From positions 124,001 through 188,000 of the forward strand of contig NZ_PJIK01000003.1 of the NCBI RefSeq assembly GCF_002929275.1: a stretch of DNA of 64,000 bases. Direction: 5' to 3'. The notes below the pieces were generated by a model. It had not been told where the DNA came from, did no database searches, and saw only the letters and a program-made list of their open reading frames with translations. The position numbers were made by a program, and so were the translations under genes. The DNA comes from Arthrobacter sp. ZGTC131. Lineage in GTDB: Bacteria; Actinomycetota; Actinomycetes; Actinomycetales; Micrococcaceae. Shown here piece after piece: positions 7,006 through 15,148 of this stretch; within the stretch, counting starts at the first letter, position 1, and every line of letters starts with the position of its first letter.

Positions 7006-8349
7006 ATGAGTAATGAAGCTCCCTCCCCCGCCACACTTGCGGGACCCAGCCCCGGCAGCGGCGTCAATGGCGACGTCAGCAGGGAAACCCGCCGCAAAGT
7101 GGTCACTGCCAGTTTCATCGGCAACTTCGTCGAGTGGTTCGATTACGCCGTCTACGGCTATCTGGCCGCGACCATCTCCTCGGTGTTCTTCCCCGAGGCC
7201 GACCGCCAGGCGGCCCTGCTGGCGACTTTCGGAGTCTTCGCGGTCTCGTTCTTCGTCCGCCCCCTTGGCGGATTCGTCTGGGGCCACATCGGAGACCGAC
7301 TGGGCCGGCGGAAAGCACTGTCGCTCTCCATCGTCATCATGTCCGTGTCAACGTTCTGCATTGCGCTGATCCCGGGTTATGCCAGCATCGGCATGATGGC
7401 GCCGGTCCTTCTGCTCCTCATCAGGATCGTCCAGGGCTTCTCCGCGGCCGGTGAATACGCCGGAGCTTCCGCCTTCCTGGTGGAGTACGCACCTGCCAAT
7501 AAGCGCGGCCTCTATGCCGCCGTCGTTCCGGCCAGCACCGCGGCGGGCCTGCTGCTTGGTTCCCTGATCGCGGCGCTTCTCAGCACTGTCCTTACCCCGG
7601 AGGAGCTGCATGAGTGGGGCTGGCGGCTGCCCTTCCTGCTCGCGGCGCCCATGGGCCTCATCGGCCGCTACATCCGCACCAAGCTCGAAGACACCCCCGC
7701 ATTCCAGGCCCTTGCAGCAGAGGACCACACCGTCAAGACCCCGGTCCTGGCCATGTTCCGGACGTACCGCAAGCAGCTGATCATTGCGACCGGCGCCGTC
7801 CTCCTCAACGCTGTGGGGTTCTACGTGATCCTCAGCTACATGCCCACCTACCTCTCGGAGGAACTTGGCTTCGGCGCAGCGGAGTCCTTTCTCGCCACCA
7901 CCATCGCGCTGGCCAGCTACATCGGCTTCATCTTCCTGACCGGCATCGCTTCGGACAGGTTCGGCCGCAAGCGCATGCTGATCACCGCCTCGCTGCTCTT
8001 CATCGTGCTAACTGTCCCGGCCTTCATGCTGCTGGACACCGGCAATTTCCTGGTCATCGTCCTGGTCCAGATCCTGCTTGGCGCCATGCTGACGCTCAAC
8101 GACGGCACGCTCCCGAGTTTCCTTGCGGAGCTCTTTCCCACCCGGGTCCGGTACACCGGGTTCGCCGTCAGCTTCAACCTCTCGAATGCGCTCTTCGGCG
8201 GCACGGCCCCGTTCATGGCCACGCTGCTCATCGGCCTCACCCAAAGCAAGGTGGCCCCGGGCTGGTATCTGGTGGCGGCATCCATCGTCTCCCTGGTCGC
8301 TGTCCTGTTCGCCAGCGAGACCTCAAGGAAGCCGCTCAGGCAGGAATGA
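7006..8349 (+). CDS. MFS metabolite:H+ symporter, probable creatine/creatinine importer
   Basis: A 447-residue, 12-helix transporter of the metabolite:H+ symporter branch (ProP/ShiA-like). Family signs are SFIGNFVEWFDYAVYGYLA at the first helix, GDRLGRRKAL in the first cytoplasmic loop, RIVQGFSAAGEYAGA, and SDRFGRKRML in the repeat half. Start ATG 7006 has GGTGG upstream; ATG 6979 lies inside the operator and is less likely. It is followed after 96 bases by creatinase in the same direction, so the likely cargo is creatine or a relative such as creatinine or sarcosine; that is contextual. Confidence 0.85.
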   Translation: MSNEAPSPATLAGPSPGSGVNGDVSRETRRKVVTASFIGNFVEWFDYAVYGYLAATISSVFFPEADRQAALLATFGVFAVSFFVRPLGGFVWGHIGDRLGRRKALSLSIVIMSVSTFCIALIPGYASIGMMAPVLLLLIRIVQGFSAAGEYAGASAFLVEYAPANKRGLYAAVVPASTAAGLLLGSLIAALLSTVLTPEELHEWGWRLPFLLAAPMGLIGRYIRTKLEDTPAFQALAAEDHTVKTPVLAMFRTYRKQLIIATGAVLLNAVGFYVILSYMPTYLSEELGFGAAESFLATTIALASYIGFIFLTGIASDRFGRKRMLITASLLFIVLTVPAFMLLDTGNFLVIVLVQILLGAMLTLNDGTLPSFLAELFPTRVRYTGFAVSFNLSNALFGGTAPFMATLLIGLTQSKVAPGWYLVAASIVSLVAVLFASETSRKPLRQE

Positions 8350-8445
8350 CCCACGCGTCCAGGCCCCGCCCCCTTTGGCCGCACCGCCGGCCTGGCACCA
8401 CACACTTTCCTCGCTCAACTCAGCACTAAAGAAAGGTACAAACCC

Positions 8446-9702
8446 ATGACCACCATCGAAACCGAGGCCGTCAACGATGTCGCCAAACTGGACCGCCTGA
8501 AGGTCCTCAACAACGGCGACAAGGTCCGGCTGACGTTCTCAGACACGGAGTTCGAACGCCGGCTCGCCGGACTGCGCCTCATCATGGCCGAGAAGGAACT
8601 CGACGCCGTCGTCCTCACCAGCTACCACTCCATCAAGTACTACTCCGACTTCCTGTTCACCTACTTCGGCCGCTCCTACGCCATGGTGGTCACCAAGGAC
8701 GACACCGTCACCGTGACGGCCAACATCGACGCCGGCATGCCGTGGCGCCGCAGCTTCGGCGACAACCTGGTGTACACGGACTGGCGCCGGGACAACTACA
8801 TCCACGCCATCCAGGAAGTGCTGCGCACCCGCGGCATCAATGTCCGCCGGCTTGGCGTCGAGGACGATTCCCTACCGCTGGACAACCGCAACAAGATCCA
8901 GGCCGCGTTCGCGTCCGCAACGCTGGTGGATGTGGCCCAGGCCGCCATGCGCCAGCGGATGATCAAGTCCGCCGAGGAGATCGAGGTGATCAAGCACGGG
9001 GCGCGCATCGGCGACCTTGGCGGCGAGGCCATCCGCAACGCCATCACAGCCGGGATCACCGAGTACGAGGTGGCCCTGATCGGCACCGAGGCCATGGTCC
9101 ACGAGATTGCCCGCACGTTCCCGGACTCCGAGATCCGGGACACCTGGGTCTGGTTCCAGTCCGGCATCAACACCGACGGTGCACACAACTGGGCGACCAC
9201 GCGGAAGATCCAGGAACACGACATCCTGTCGCTGAACTGTTTCCCGATGACCTCCGGCTACTACACGGCGCTGGAACGCACCCTGTTTTACGGCGAGCCC
9301 GATGCCCGTTCCCTGGAGCTGTGGAACATCAATGTGGAGGTGCACAAGCGCGGCCTCGAACTCATCAAGCCCGGCGCCGTCTGCAAGGACATCGCCGCCG
9401 AGCTGAATGAGATCTACGTGGGCCACGGACTGCTGGCCAACCGGACCTTCGGCTACGGGCATTCCTTCGGCGTCCTCAGCCACTACTACGGCCGGGAGGC
9501 CGGGCTGGAGCTCCGCGAGGACATCGACACCGTGCTGGAGCCGGGCATGGTGGTCTCGATGGAACCCATGATCACGGTCCTGGACGGCCAGCCGGGTGCC
9601 GGCGGCTACCGCGAGCACGACATCCTGGTGGTCGGCGAAGACGGCGCCGAGAACATCACCAAATTCCCGTTCGGGCCGGAGTACAACATCGTGGGCGCCT
9701 AA
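8446..9702 (+). CDS. Creatinase (creatine amidinohydrolase)
   Basis: A 418-residue pita-bread-fold enzyme of the M24/creatinase family that hydrolyses creatine to sarcosine and urea. It matches the well-studied Pseudomonas creatinase almost throughout: NGDKVR, FTYFGRSYAMVVT, VYTDWRRDNY, MIKSAEEIEVI, FQSGINTDGAHN (catalytic His near residue 246), LNCFPMTSGYYTALERTLF, FGYGHSFGVLSHYYGREAG, and EPGMVVSMEPMI. The close match separates it from Xaa-Pro aminopeptidases. An AAAGG ribosome site precedes the ATG. No sarcosine oxidase or urease lies in the window, so the pathway continues elsewhere. Confidence 0.93.
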   Translation: MTTIETEAVNDVAKLDRLKVLNNGDKVRLTFSDTEFERRLAGLRLIMAEKELDAVVLTSYHSIKYYSDFLFTYFGRSYAMVVTKDDTVTVTANIDAGMPWRRSFGDNLVYTDWRRDNYIHAIQEVLRTRGINVRRLGVEDDSLPLDNRNKIQAAFASATLVDVAQAAMRQRMIKSAEEIEVIKHGARIGDLGGEAIRNAITAGITEYEVALIGTEAMVHEIARTFPDSEIRDTWVWFQSGINTDGAHNWATTRKIQEHDILSLNCFPMTSGYYTALERTLFYGEPDARSLELWNINVEVHKRGLELIKPGAVCKDIAAELNEIYVGHGLLANRTFGYGHSFGVLSHYYGREAGLELREDIDTVLEPGMVVSMEPMITVLDGQPGAGGYREHDILVVGEDGAENITKFPFGPEYNIVGA

Positions 9703-9729
9703 CAGCGCCATCTTTGCCTCCGCGGAAGA

Positions 9730-9759
9730 GCGGCGCCACGTCAGCCGTGGCGCCGCTTT
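9730..9759 (+). terminator. Terminator after creatinase
   Basis: GCGGCGCCACG and CGTGGCGCCGC form an 11-bp perfect stem with loop TCAGC, followed by TTT, 28 bases after the creatinase stop. Confidence 0.8.
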
Positions 9760-9790
9760 CCGGCCCTCATGCGGAATGATGGTGAACACC

Positions 9791-10591
9791 ATGACCTCAG
9801 CAGAAGCTCCCGACACCAGCGGCAACGGCGACACCAAAGGCACGTCCGTCATAGTCAACGCCATCGCCGTCCTGCGGTGCTTCACAGCGGACGAGCCGCT
9901 GCTCGGAGTCACGGAGATCGCCAACCGGGTGGGCCTGCATAAGAGCACCGTCTCCCGGATCCTGGCCACGTTCGAGCAGGAGCGGCTGGTGGAACGGGAC
10001 ACGGAAACCCGCCGCTTCCGCCTCGGCCTGGGCCTGATCGCGGTGGCCGGGCCCCTGCTCGCGGAACTGGAGGAACGGCGCGTCGCGTATCCGGTGCTGC
10101 GTGAACTGGCCGAACTGACGGGCGAAACCAGCGCCCTCATGGTGTGGAACGGCTCAGAGTCCATGTGCGTGGAACAGATTCCCAGCCACCACCAGATCAA
10201 ACACACCACTCCGCTGGGCGCCCGCTATCACGACGCCCTGAGCGCCTCCGTGCAGGTCTTCCTCGCAGCCGAGCCCGCTGAGCGCGTCCGCGTCCTGCTG
10301 CGCAGCGGCGCCATCACCTATCCCGGCCTGGATGAGACCAGCCTCGAGGCATACCTGGACCGGCTGGGCGACGTCCGCGAGCGCGGTTGGGCCATCAATT
10401 ACGGCGAGTCCTCGCTCGATGAAGTGGGCGTCGCCGCACCCGTCCGTGACCACCGCGGCGACATTGCGGCGGCCGTCCTCATCCCCGCTCCCCGGTTCCG
10501 TGTTTCGCCGGACACGTTGCAGAGCCTCGGTGAATCCTGCAAGGCGGCGGCACGCCGGGTAACCTCCCGGCTGGGCGGCGAAACTCCTTAA
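9791..10591 (+). CDS. IclR-family regulator linked to creatinase
   Basis: A ~266-residue IclR protein: winged HTH at about residues 18-62 (VTEIANRVGLHKSTVSRILATF), then the effector-binding domain with HTTPLGARYHDALSASVQV and ESSLDEVGVAAPVRDHRGDIAAAVLI. In-frame ATGs exist at 9776, 9779 and 9791; 9791 is chosen because a purine-rich GGTGA sits at suitable spacing. It is transcribed in the same direction as creatinase but beyond a terminator, so it probably has its own promoter. Likely operators are the dyads at 6960 and perhaps 11096; both assignments are inference. Confidence 0.88.
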   Translation: MTSAEAPDTSGNGDTKGTSVIVNAIAVLRCFTADEPLLGVTEIANRVGLHKSTVSRILATFEQERLVERDTETRRFRLGLGLIAVAGPLLAELEERRVAYPVLRELAELTGETSALMVWNGSESMCVEQIPSHHQIKHTTPLGARYHDALSASVQVFLAAEPAERVRVLLRSGAITYPGLDETSLEAYLDRLGDVRERGWAINYGESSLDEVGVAAPVRDHRGDIAAAVLIPAPRFRVSPDTLQSLGESCKAAARRVTSRLGGETP

Positions 10592-11095
10592 TTGCACGGA
10601 GGCATCACGCACGGGGCGCCGCCTTGAACCTCCCCTGCCGGCACCACCGGCAATGCCAACCAGTTCCTGCTCCCCAGGATTCGGCTACCTCGCCGGCACT
10701 ACAGCTACCAGCCCGAGTCCGACGTCGACAACGTCCGCCACGCCTGATGACAACCGCACGGCATCGCCCCACCCCCTCTGCAACCCCTTCGCCTTCCGAC
10801 GCCTCGGCGGTCATACGGTCTGGGCCTGCAGCAAAAGGGCGGATCCGAAGTGACAGCCGCCTGACCCGCCCGCGCTGCGGCAATCCTTCGCTGAACCTGC
10901 GCTGGATTGCCGTCGCGGAGCCGTCGACGTGCCGGACACTGGAAGAGGGGTCTGCCCGGTGATCGGGCGGCCCCTTATTGGCTCACCCAGCGTCAAGTCT
11001 CCCGCCGCCGATCCTATCTGGAGCGGCTCAGCACTGCTGTAGTCTCTTGACACCGACGCCGTCCGTCCGCTTCACTATTACGTATGCTGAAATAA
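10592..11095. other. Non-coding stretch between the IclR gene and uraD
   Basis: About 500 bases with no reading frame of convincing composition. Near its right end TTGACA (11048-11053) and TATGCT-like sequence around 11083 may form the uraD promoter, with the operator at 11096-11117 just behind. Confidence 0.4.
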
Positions 11096-11117
11096 CAGTT
11101 CCATGATGCGGAAACTG
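11096..11117. promoter_or_regulatory. IclR/AllR-like palindrome before uraD
   Basis: The core TTCC-N7-GGAA (11099-11113) is extended outward by CAG and ACTG into a near-perfect 22-bp dyad. TTCC/GGAA dyads are typical of IclR-family regulators of purine catabolism such as AllR. It lies about 95 bases before the uraD start. Confidence 0.5.
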
Positions 11118-11210
11118 GGTGCCGATGGCAAGCCGGTTTCGCCGGGAGAAGGCCCGGCTGTCCGCATAGCCGTCACCGTGGATGCCAGCACCTGCCTGAG
11201 GAATCATCAA

Positions 11211-11708
11211 GTGAAGCTTGCCGAATTCAACGACGCCGACCGCGCCGCTGCCAGCGCGGTGCTCCGGCCGTGCGTAGACATCCAGCGCTGGGTGGACCAG
11301 ATCGCCGACGCACGGCCGTTCGCCTCCGTGGGGGAACTCCTGGACGGAGCCCGCGAGGCCGCGGCACCGTTCACGGCCGACGAGATCGAAGCGGCACTGG
11401 CGCACCACCCGCGCATCGGGGAACGCCCCGCCGCCCAGACCGCCGAAGCGTCAATGTCGCGGGCGGAACAGTCGGGCGTCGATCCGGCAGACGCCGCGGC
11501 TGCCGAGGCGCTGGCCCGCGGAAACCGCGCCTATGAGGAAAAGTTCGGCCGGGTTTTCCTGATCCGCGCCGCAGGCCGCACCGCCCCCGAAATCCTGGCC
11601 GCGCTGAACGAGCGCCTGGCCAACACCCCGGCGCAGGAAGACGCCATTGTTGCCCAGCAGCTGCGTGAAATCGCCCTGCTGCGCCTTGAAGGAGTGATCA
11701 GCGAATGA
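11211..11708 (+). CDS. uraD: 2-oxo-4-hydroxy-4-carboxy-5-ureidoimidazoline decarboxylase
   Basis: A 165-residue OHCU decarboxylase, third step of urate breakdown, yielding S-allantoin. The body has RPCVDIQRWVDQI, ALAHHPRIGE with the catalytic His-Pro region, and the C-terminal YEEKFGRVFLI. The GTG at 11211 is taken as start because GAGGA lies eight bases upstream and the family begins right before the FNDAD segment; an ATG at 11103 would overlap the operator. The stop overlaps the uraH start by four bases. Confidence 0.92.
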   Translation: MKLAEFNDADRAAASAVLRPCVDIQRWVDQIADARPFASVGELLDGAREAAAPFTADEIEAALAHHPRIGERPAAQTAEASMSRAEQSGVDPADAAAAEALARGNRAYEEKFGRVFLIRAAGRTAPEILAALNERLANTPAQEDAIVAQQLREIALLRLEGVISE

Positions 11709-12043
11709 GCGTTTCCCACGTCACCACCCACGTCCTGGACACCGGCGCCGGCCTCCCGGCGGCGGGGGTCGCCGTCGTTCTTTACGCGAACGACGGCGGC
11801 AGCTGGACACCGCTGGCGAGCGGCACCACCGATGCCGACGGCCGCGCGAAGGACCTCGGCCCCGAGCAGCTGGCGGCCGGCAAATACCGGCTGAACTTCG
11901 CCACCGGCGCCTACTACGCGCAGCAGGGCACGGCCACGTTCTTCCCGGAGGTGGACCTGGTCTTCGAAGTGACCGGCGCCGAGCACTACCATGTGCCGCT
12001 GCTCCTGAGCCCCTTCGCCTACTCCACCTACCGCGGAAGCTGA
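11705..12043 (+). CDS. uraH: 5-hydroxyisourate hydrolase (transthyretin-like)
   Basis: A 112-residue HIU hydrolase converting 5-hydroxyisourate to OHCU. The diagnostic HVTTHVLDTGAG N-terminus, HYHVPLLLSPFAYSTYRGS C-terminus and ATFFPEVDLVFEV are all present, including the terminal YRGS that marks enzymes rather than thyroid-hormone transporters. It is coupled to uraD by an ATGA overlap and followed after 11 bases by an FAH-family gene. The urate oxidase needed upstream of it is not in the window. Confidence 0.94.
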   Translation: MSVSHVTTHVLDTGAGLPAAGVAVVLYANDGGSWTPLASGTTDADGRAKDLGPEQLAAGKYRLNFATGAYYAQQGTATFFPEVDLVFEVTGAEHYHVPLLLSPFAYSTYRGS

Positions 12044-12054
12044 AAGGAGCAACC

Positions 12055-12909
12055 ATGAGGCTGATGCGTATTGGCCCGGCAGGCGCCGAGATTCCCGTGG
12101 TCCTGGACGACGAAGGCCGGGCCCATGACCTCCGGCCGATCACCCGGGACATCGACGGCGACTTCCTGGAGGCGTGGGCCGGCCAGCTCGGTGATCTGGA
12201 CCTGTCGGGCCTTCCCCGGCTGACCCTCGACGGCAGGCGCATCGGCGCCCCAATAGCGCGGCCGGGTGCCGTGATCGGCGTCGGCCTGAACTACGCCGCG
12301 CACGCCGCGGAATCCGGCCTCCCGGTGCCGGAGCGGCCCATCATCTTCTTCAAGCACCCCAACACCGTGGTTGGACCGGACGACGACGTCGTGATCCCGC
12401 CCGGAGCGGAGCGGGTGGACTGGGAGGTGGAACTTGGCGTGGTGATCGGCCGACGGGCCAGCTATCTGGAGTCCGACGCCGATGCCGCGGCCTGCATTGC
12501 CGGTTTCGTGCTGTCCAACGACGTCTCCGAGCGCGAGTACCAGCTGGAACACTCCGGGCCGCAGTGGTCGCTGGGGAAGTCCTGCCCCACGTTCAACCCG
12601 GTGGGCCCGTGGCTCGTGCCCGCCGCGGACGTCGATGCGGGCGATATCCGGCTGGCGTCCTGGGTCAACGACGAAACCCGGCAGGACAGTTCGACGGCGG
12701 ACATGGTGTTCGGTCCGGCCGAACTGGTCCGCCGCCTCTCGCAGTACATGGTGCTCGAACCCGGCGACCTCATCACCACCGGCACGCCGGAAGGCGTGGC
12801 GCTGTCCGGACGCTTCCCCTACCTCAAGGCAGGCGACGTCATGCGGATGTCCGGCGGCGATCTCCTCGGCGAGCAGCGGCAGCGGCTCGTGGACGCCGGG
12901 CCGGCCTGA
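12055..12909 (+). CDS. Fumarylacetoacetate hydrolase-family enzyme in the urate operon
   Basis: A 284-residue FAH-fold protein. The catalytic domain begins near residue 75 (VIGVGLNYAAHAAES), with the metal site VDWEVELGVVIGR (two Glu), FVLSNDVSEREYQ, KSCPTFNPVGPW, and the terminal LITTGTPEGVALSG. These enzymes cleave or decarboxylate beta-dicarbonyl acids using Mg/Mn. AAAGGAG precedes its ATG, and the 11-base gap after uraH suggests co-transcription. The substrate is unknown; a role in ureide catabolism is inferred only from position. Confidence 0.85.
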   Translation: MRLMRIGPAGAEIPVVLDDEGRAHDLRPITRDIDGDFLEAWAGQLGDLDLSGLPRLTLDGRRIGAPIARPGAVIGVGLNYAAHAAESGLPVPERPIIFFKHPNTVVGPDDDVVIPPGAERVDWEVELGVVIGRRASYLESDADAAACIAGFVLSNDVSEREYQLEHSGPQWSLGKSCPTFNPVGPWLVPAADVDAGDIRLASWVNDETRQDSSTADMVFGPAELVRRLSQYMVLEPGDLITTGTPEGVALSGRFPYLKAGDVMRMSGGDLLGEQRQRLVDAGPA

Positions 12910-12983
12910 ACGCGGCCGCCTGCCTGAGCGCCCGGCCGCTGGCGGCACCGGCCGCACCGCCGGATGACAGTAGGCTAGATGGC

Positions 12984-13358
12984 ATGGCTTCTGACGATCA
13001 CCCCACGCCTGAACGGCGCGAAATCACCGTGCGGCGCGCACCCAAGTATGTTCCGTTCCTGATCCTGGGCGGGATTGTGGGCATTGCCGCGGCGGCGGTC
13101 ATTGCCTACGCGCTTCCCGGCGACGCGAGCTATGACCGCGGCGCGGTCTTCGGCTTCTTCATGGTGCTGTGCGGCGCAGGCGGTGTGATCCTCGGCGCAA
13201 TTGCCGCGCTGGTCCTGGACCGGCTGAGCGTCAAGCGGGCGCAGCACGCCGTGGTCGAGGCCGCTCCCGAGACGGAACAGGCCCTGCCTGACGCGGAACC
13301 GGACACTTCGCGGGAGCGCACGCGGGACGACGGCGGCGAACCCGGCCTCGGGTCATAA
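12984..13358 (+). CDS. Two-helix membrane protein upstream of purF
   Basis: A 124-residue protein: charged N-terminus (ERREITVRRAPKY), two hydrophobic helices (about residues 26-48 and 60-82), and an acidic, disordered tail (PETEQALPDAEPDTSRERTR). It is probably a small inner-membrane protein with both ends in the cytosol. It lies 47 bases before purF in the same direction. No function can be assigned. Confidence 0.75.
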   Translation: MASDDHPTPERREITVRRAPKYVPFLILGGIVGIAAAAVIAYALPGDASYDRGAVFGFFMVLCGAGGVILGAIAALVLDRLSVKRAQHAVVEAAPETEQALPDAEPDTSRERTRDDGGEPGLGS

Positions 13359-13405
13359 ACCGGCCGCCGGAAGTTCCCTACCCGATGACGTGAGATAATC
13401 GACCA

Positions 13406-15148
13406 GTGGCACGCGGCGATGGAAAACTTTCTCATGATCTTCTCCCTGGCGAAAAAGGCCCTCAGGACGCTTGCGGCGTCTTCGGGGTCTGGGCACCAGG
13501 TGAAGAAGTAGCAAAACTCACCTATTACGGGCTGTATGCACTGCAGCACCGCGGTCAGGAGTCGGCTGGTATTGCCACCAGCGACGGCAAGCGGATCAAC
13601 GTCTACAAGGACATGGGCCTCGTGTCGCAGGTCTTCGACGAGACCACGCTTAACACGCTGACCGGGCATCTGGCCGTGGGCCACTGCCGCTATTCCACCA
13701 CCGGAGCCAGCCACTGGGCCAACGCCCAGCCCACGCTCGGTGCCACCGCGACCGGAACCGTGGCCCTGGCGCACAACGGCAACCTGACCAACACCGCCGA
13801 ACTCAACGCCATGATCAACGAGCGCAACGGCGGCCAGCTCAGCGGCGAGATGAAGCAGGGCAACACCTCTGACACCGCCCTCGTGACGGCGCTTCTCGAA
13901 GGCGAAGAGGGCAAGACCCTCGAACAGACCGCCATCGAGCTGCTTCCCAAGATCCGCGGCGGCTTCTGCTTCGTGTTCATGGACGAAGGCACCCTGTACG
14001 CCGCCCGCGACACCTTCGGCATCCGCCCGCTGGTCCTCGGCCGGCTGGAGCGCGGCTGGGTGGTGGCCTCCGAGCAGTCTGCCCTGGCCACCGTGGGCGC
14101 CAGCTTCATCCGGGAGATCGAACCCGGCGAATTCATCGCGATCGACGAGGAGGGCGTGAGGTCCCAGCGCTTCGCTGAGCCGACGCCGGCGGGTTGCGTT
14201 TTCGAGTACGTCTACCTCGCGCGTCCCGACGCCGCGATCGCCGGCCGCTCCGTGTACGAATCCCGTGTGGAGATGGGCCGCCAGCTGGCCCGCGAAAATA
14301 CCCAGGAAGCGGACATCGTCATTCCGGTGCCCGAATCCGGCACCCCCGCTGCCGTGGGCTACGCCGAGGAATCGGGCATCCCGTTCGCGCACGGCTTCGT
14401 CAAGAACTCCTACGTGGGCCGCACGTTCATCCAGCCCTCGCAGACCCTGCGCCAGCTGGGAATCCGGCTCAAGCTCAACGCCCTGGAATCCGTAATCCGC
14501 GGCAAGCGTGTTGTGGTGGTGGATGACTCGATCGTCCGCGGCAACACCCAGCGCGCCATCGTGCGGATGCTCCGGGAAGCGGGCGCCGCGAGCGTCCACA
14601 TCAAGATTTCCTCCCCGCCGGTCAAGTGGCCCTGCTTCTACGGCATCGACTTCGCCTCAAGGGCGGAACTTATCGCCAACGGCGCCACCATCGAGGAAAT
14701 CACCCAGGCGATCGGCGCCGATTCGCTGGCCTACATCTCCGAAGACGGAATGATCGACGCCACCCGGCAGCCCCGCGAACGTCTCTGCACCGCCTGCTTC
14801 ACGGGCAAATACCCCATCGAGCTCCCCGGCTCGGACAAGCTCGGCAAGAACCTGCTGGAGCGCACGGACCTCGGCGGCCTGCCGGCTGCGGTCTCCCCCG
14901 CCGCTGGTTCCGGCCGTGCCGCTACCCCCGCTGCAGCCCGCGCCACCCCCGCGGAAGCTGCACTCGTCTCCGCCGGAAACCCGGACAACATCCCCGTCAC
15001 CGAGGACCCGGCTGAGAAGCCGGGCGCCACGGGCTGCGATCCCGGGCCGGATTCCGAGTTCGAGAACCTGCTCACCGACGCCGACCGCGTTACCGACGTC
15101 CACCACGACGCTGCCATCGTCGGCGCTGATAAGAAAGAGTCCGTATGA
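13406..15148 (+). CDS. purF: Amidophosphoribosyltransferase
   Basis: A 580-residue PurF, the first committed step of purine synthesis (PRPP plus glutamine to phosphoribosylamine). A short propeptide precedes the catalytic Cys (about residue 21, DACGVFGVW). The Ntn glutaminase domain follows (YALQHRGQESAGI, HCRYSTTG), then the phosphoribosyltransferase domain with VVVVDDSIVRGNT. Cysteines for the family's Fe-S cluster are visible (CVFEYVYLA, CTACFTG). The Ala/Pro-rich tail after about residue 495 is longer than usual. GTG is the start. purM overlaps its stop by four bases. Confidence 0.95.
   Translation: MARGDGKLSHDLLPGEKGPQDACGVFGVWAPGEEVAKLTYYGLYALQHRGQESAGIATSDGKRINVYKDMGLVSQVFDETTLNTLTGHLAVGHCRYSTTGASHWANAQPTLGATATGTVALAHNGNLTNTAELNAMINERNGGQLSGEMKQGNTSDTALVTALLEGEEGKTLEQTAIELLPKIRGGFCFVFMDEGTLYAARDTFGIRPLVLGRLERGWVVASEQSALATVGASFIREIEPGEFIAIDEEGVRSQRFAEPTPAGCVFEYVYLARPDAAIAGRSVYESRVEMGRQLARENTQEADIVIPVPESGTPAAVGYAEESGIPFAHGFVKNSYVGRTFIQPSQTLRQLGIRLKLNALESVIRGKRVVVVDDSIVRGNTQRAIVRMLREAGAASVHIKISSPPVKWPCFYGIDFASRAELIANGATIEEITQAIGADSLAYISEDGMIDATRQPRERLCTACFTGKYPIELPGSDKLGKNLLERTDLGGLPAAVSPAAGSGRAATPAAARATPAEAALVSAGNPDNIPVTEDPAEKPGATGCDPGPDSEFENLLTDADRVTDVHHDAAIVGADKKESV

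Noticed and set aside
6979-7006. Upstream ATG 6979 as the start of the MFS transporter
   Set aside because: It lies in the operator half-site and has no ribosome site; ATG 7006 has GGTGG at good spacing.
10605-10962. Short ORFs on both strands between the IclR gene and uraD
   Set aside because: No protein-like pattern or credible start; the strands show mutually shadowing low-complexity reading.
11103-11210. ATG 11103 as the start of uraD
   Set aside because: It lies in the palindrome and would add 36 residues not seen in the family; GTG 11211 has GAGGA and gives normal length.
13130-14599. Long open frames opposite purF and other genes (also opposite nirB, clpB, the helicase and the permease)
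   Set aside because: They are His/Gly/Arg-rich mirror frames produced by high-GC codon bias and lie fully under well-identified genes.
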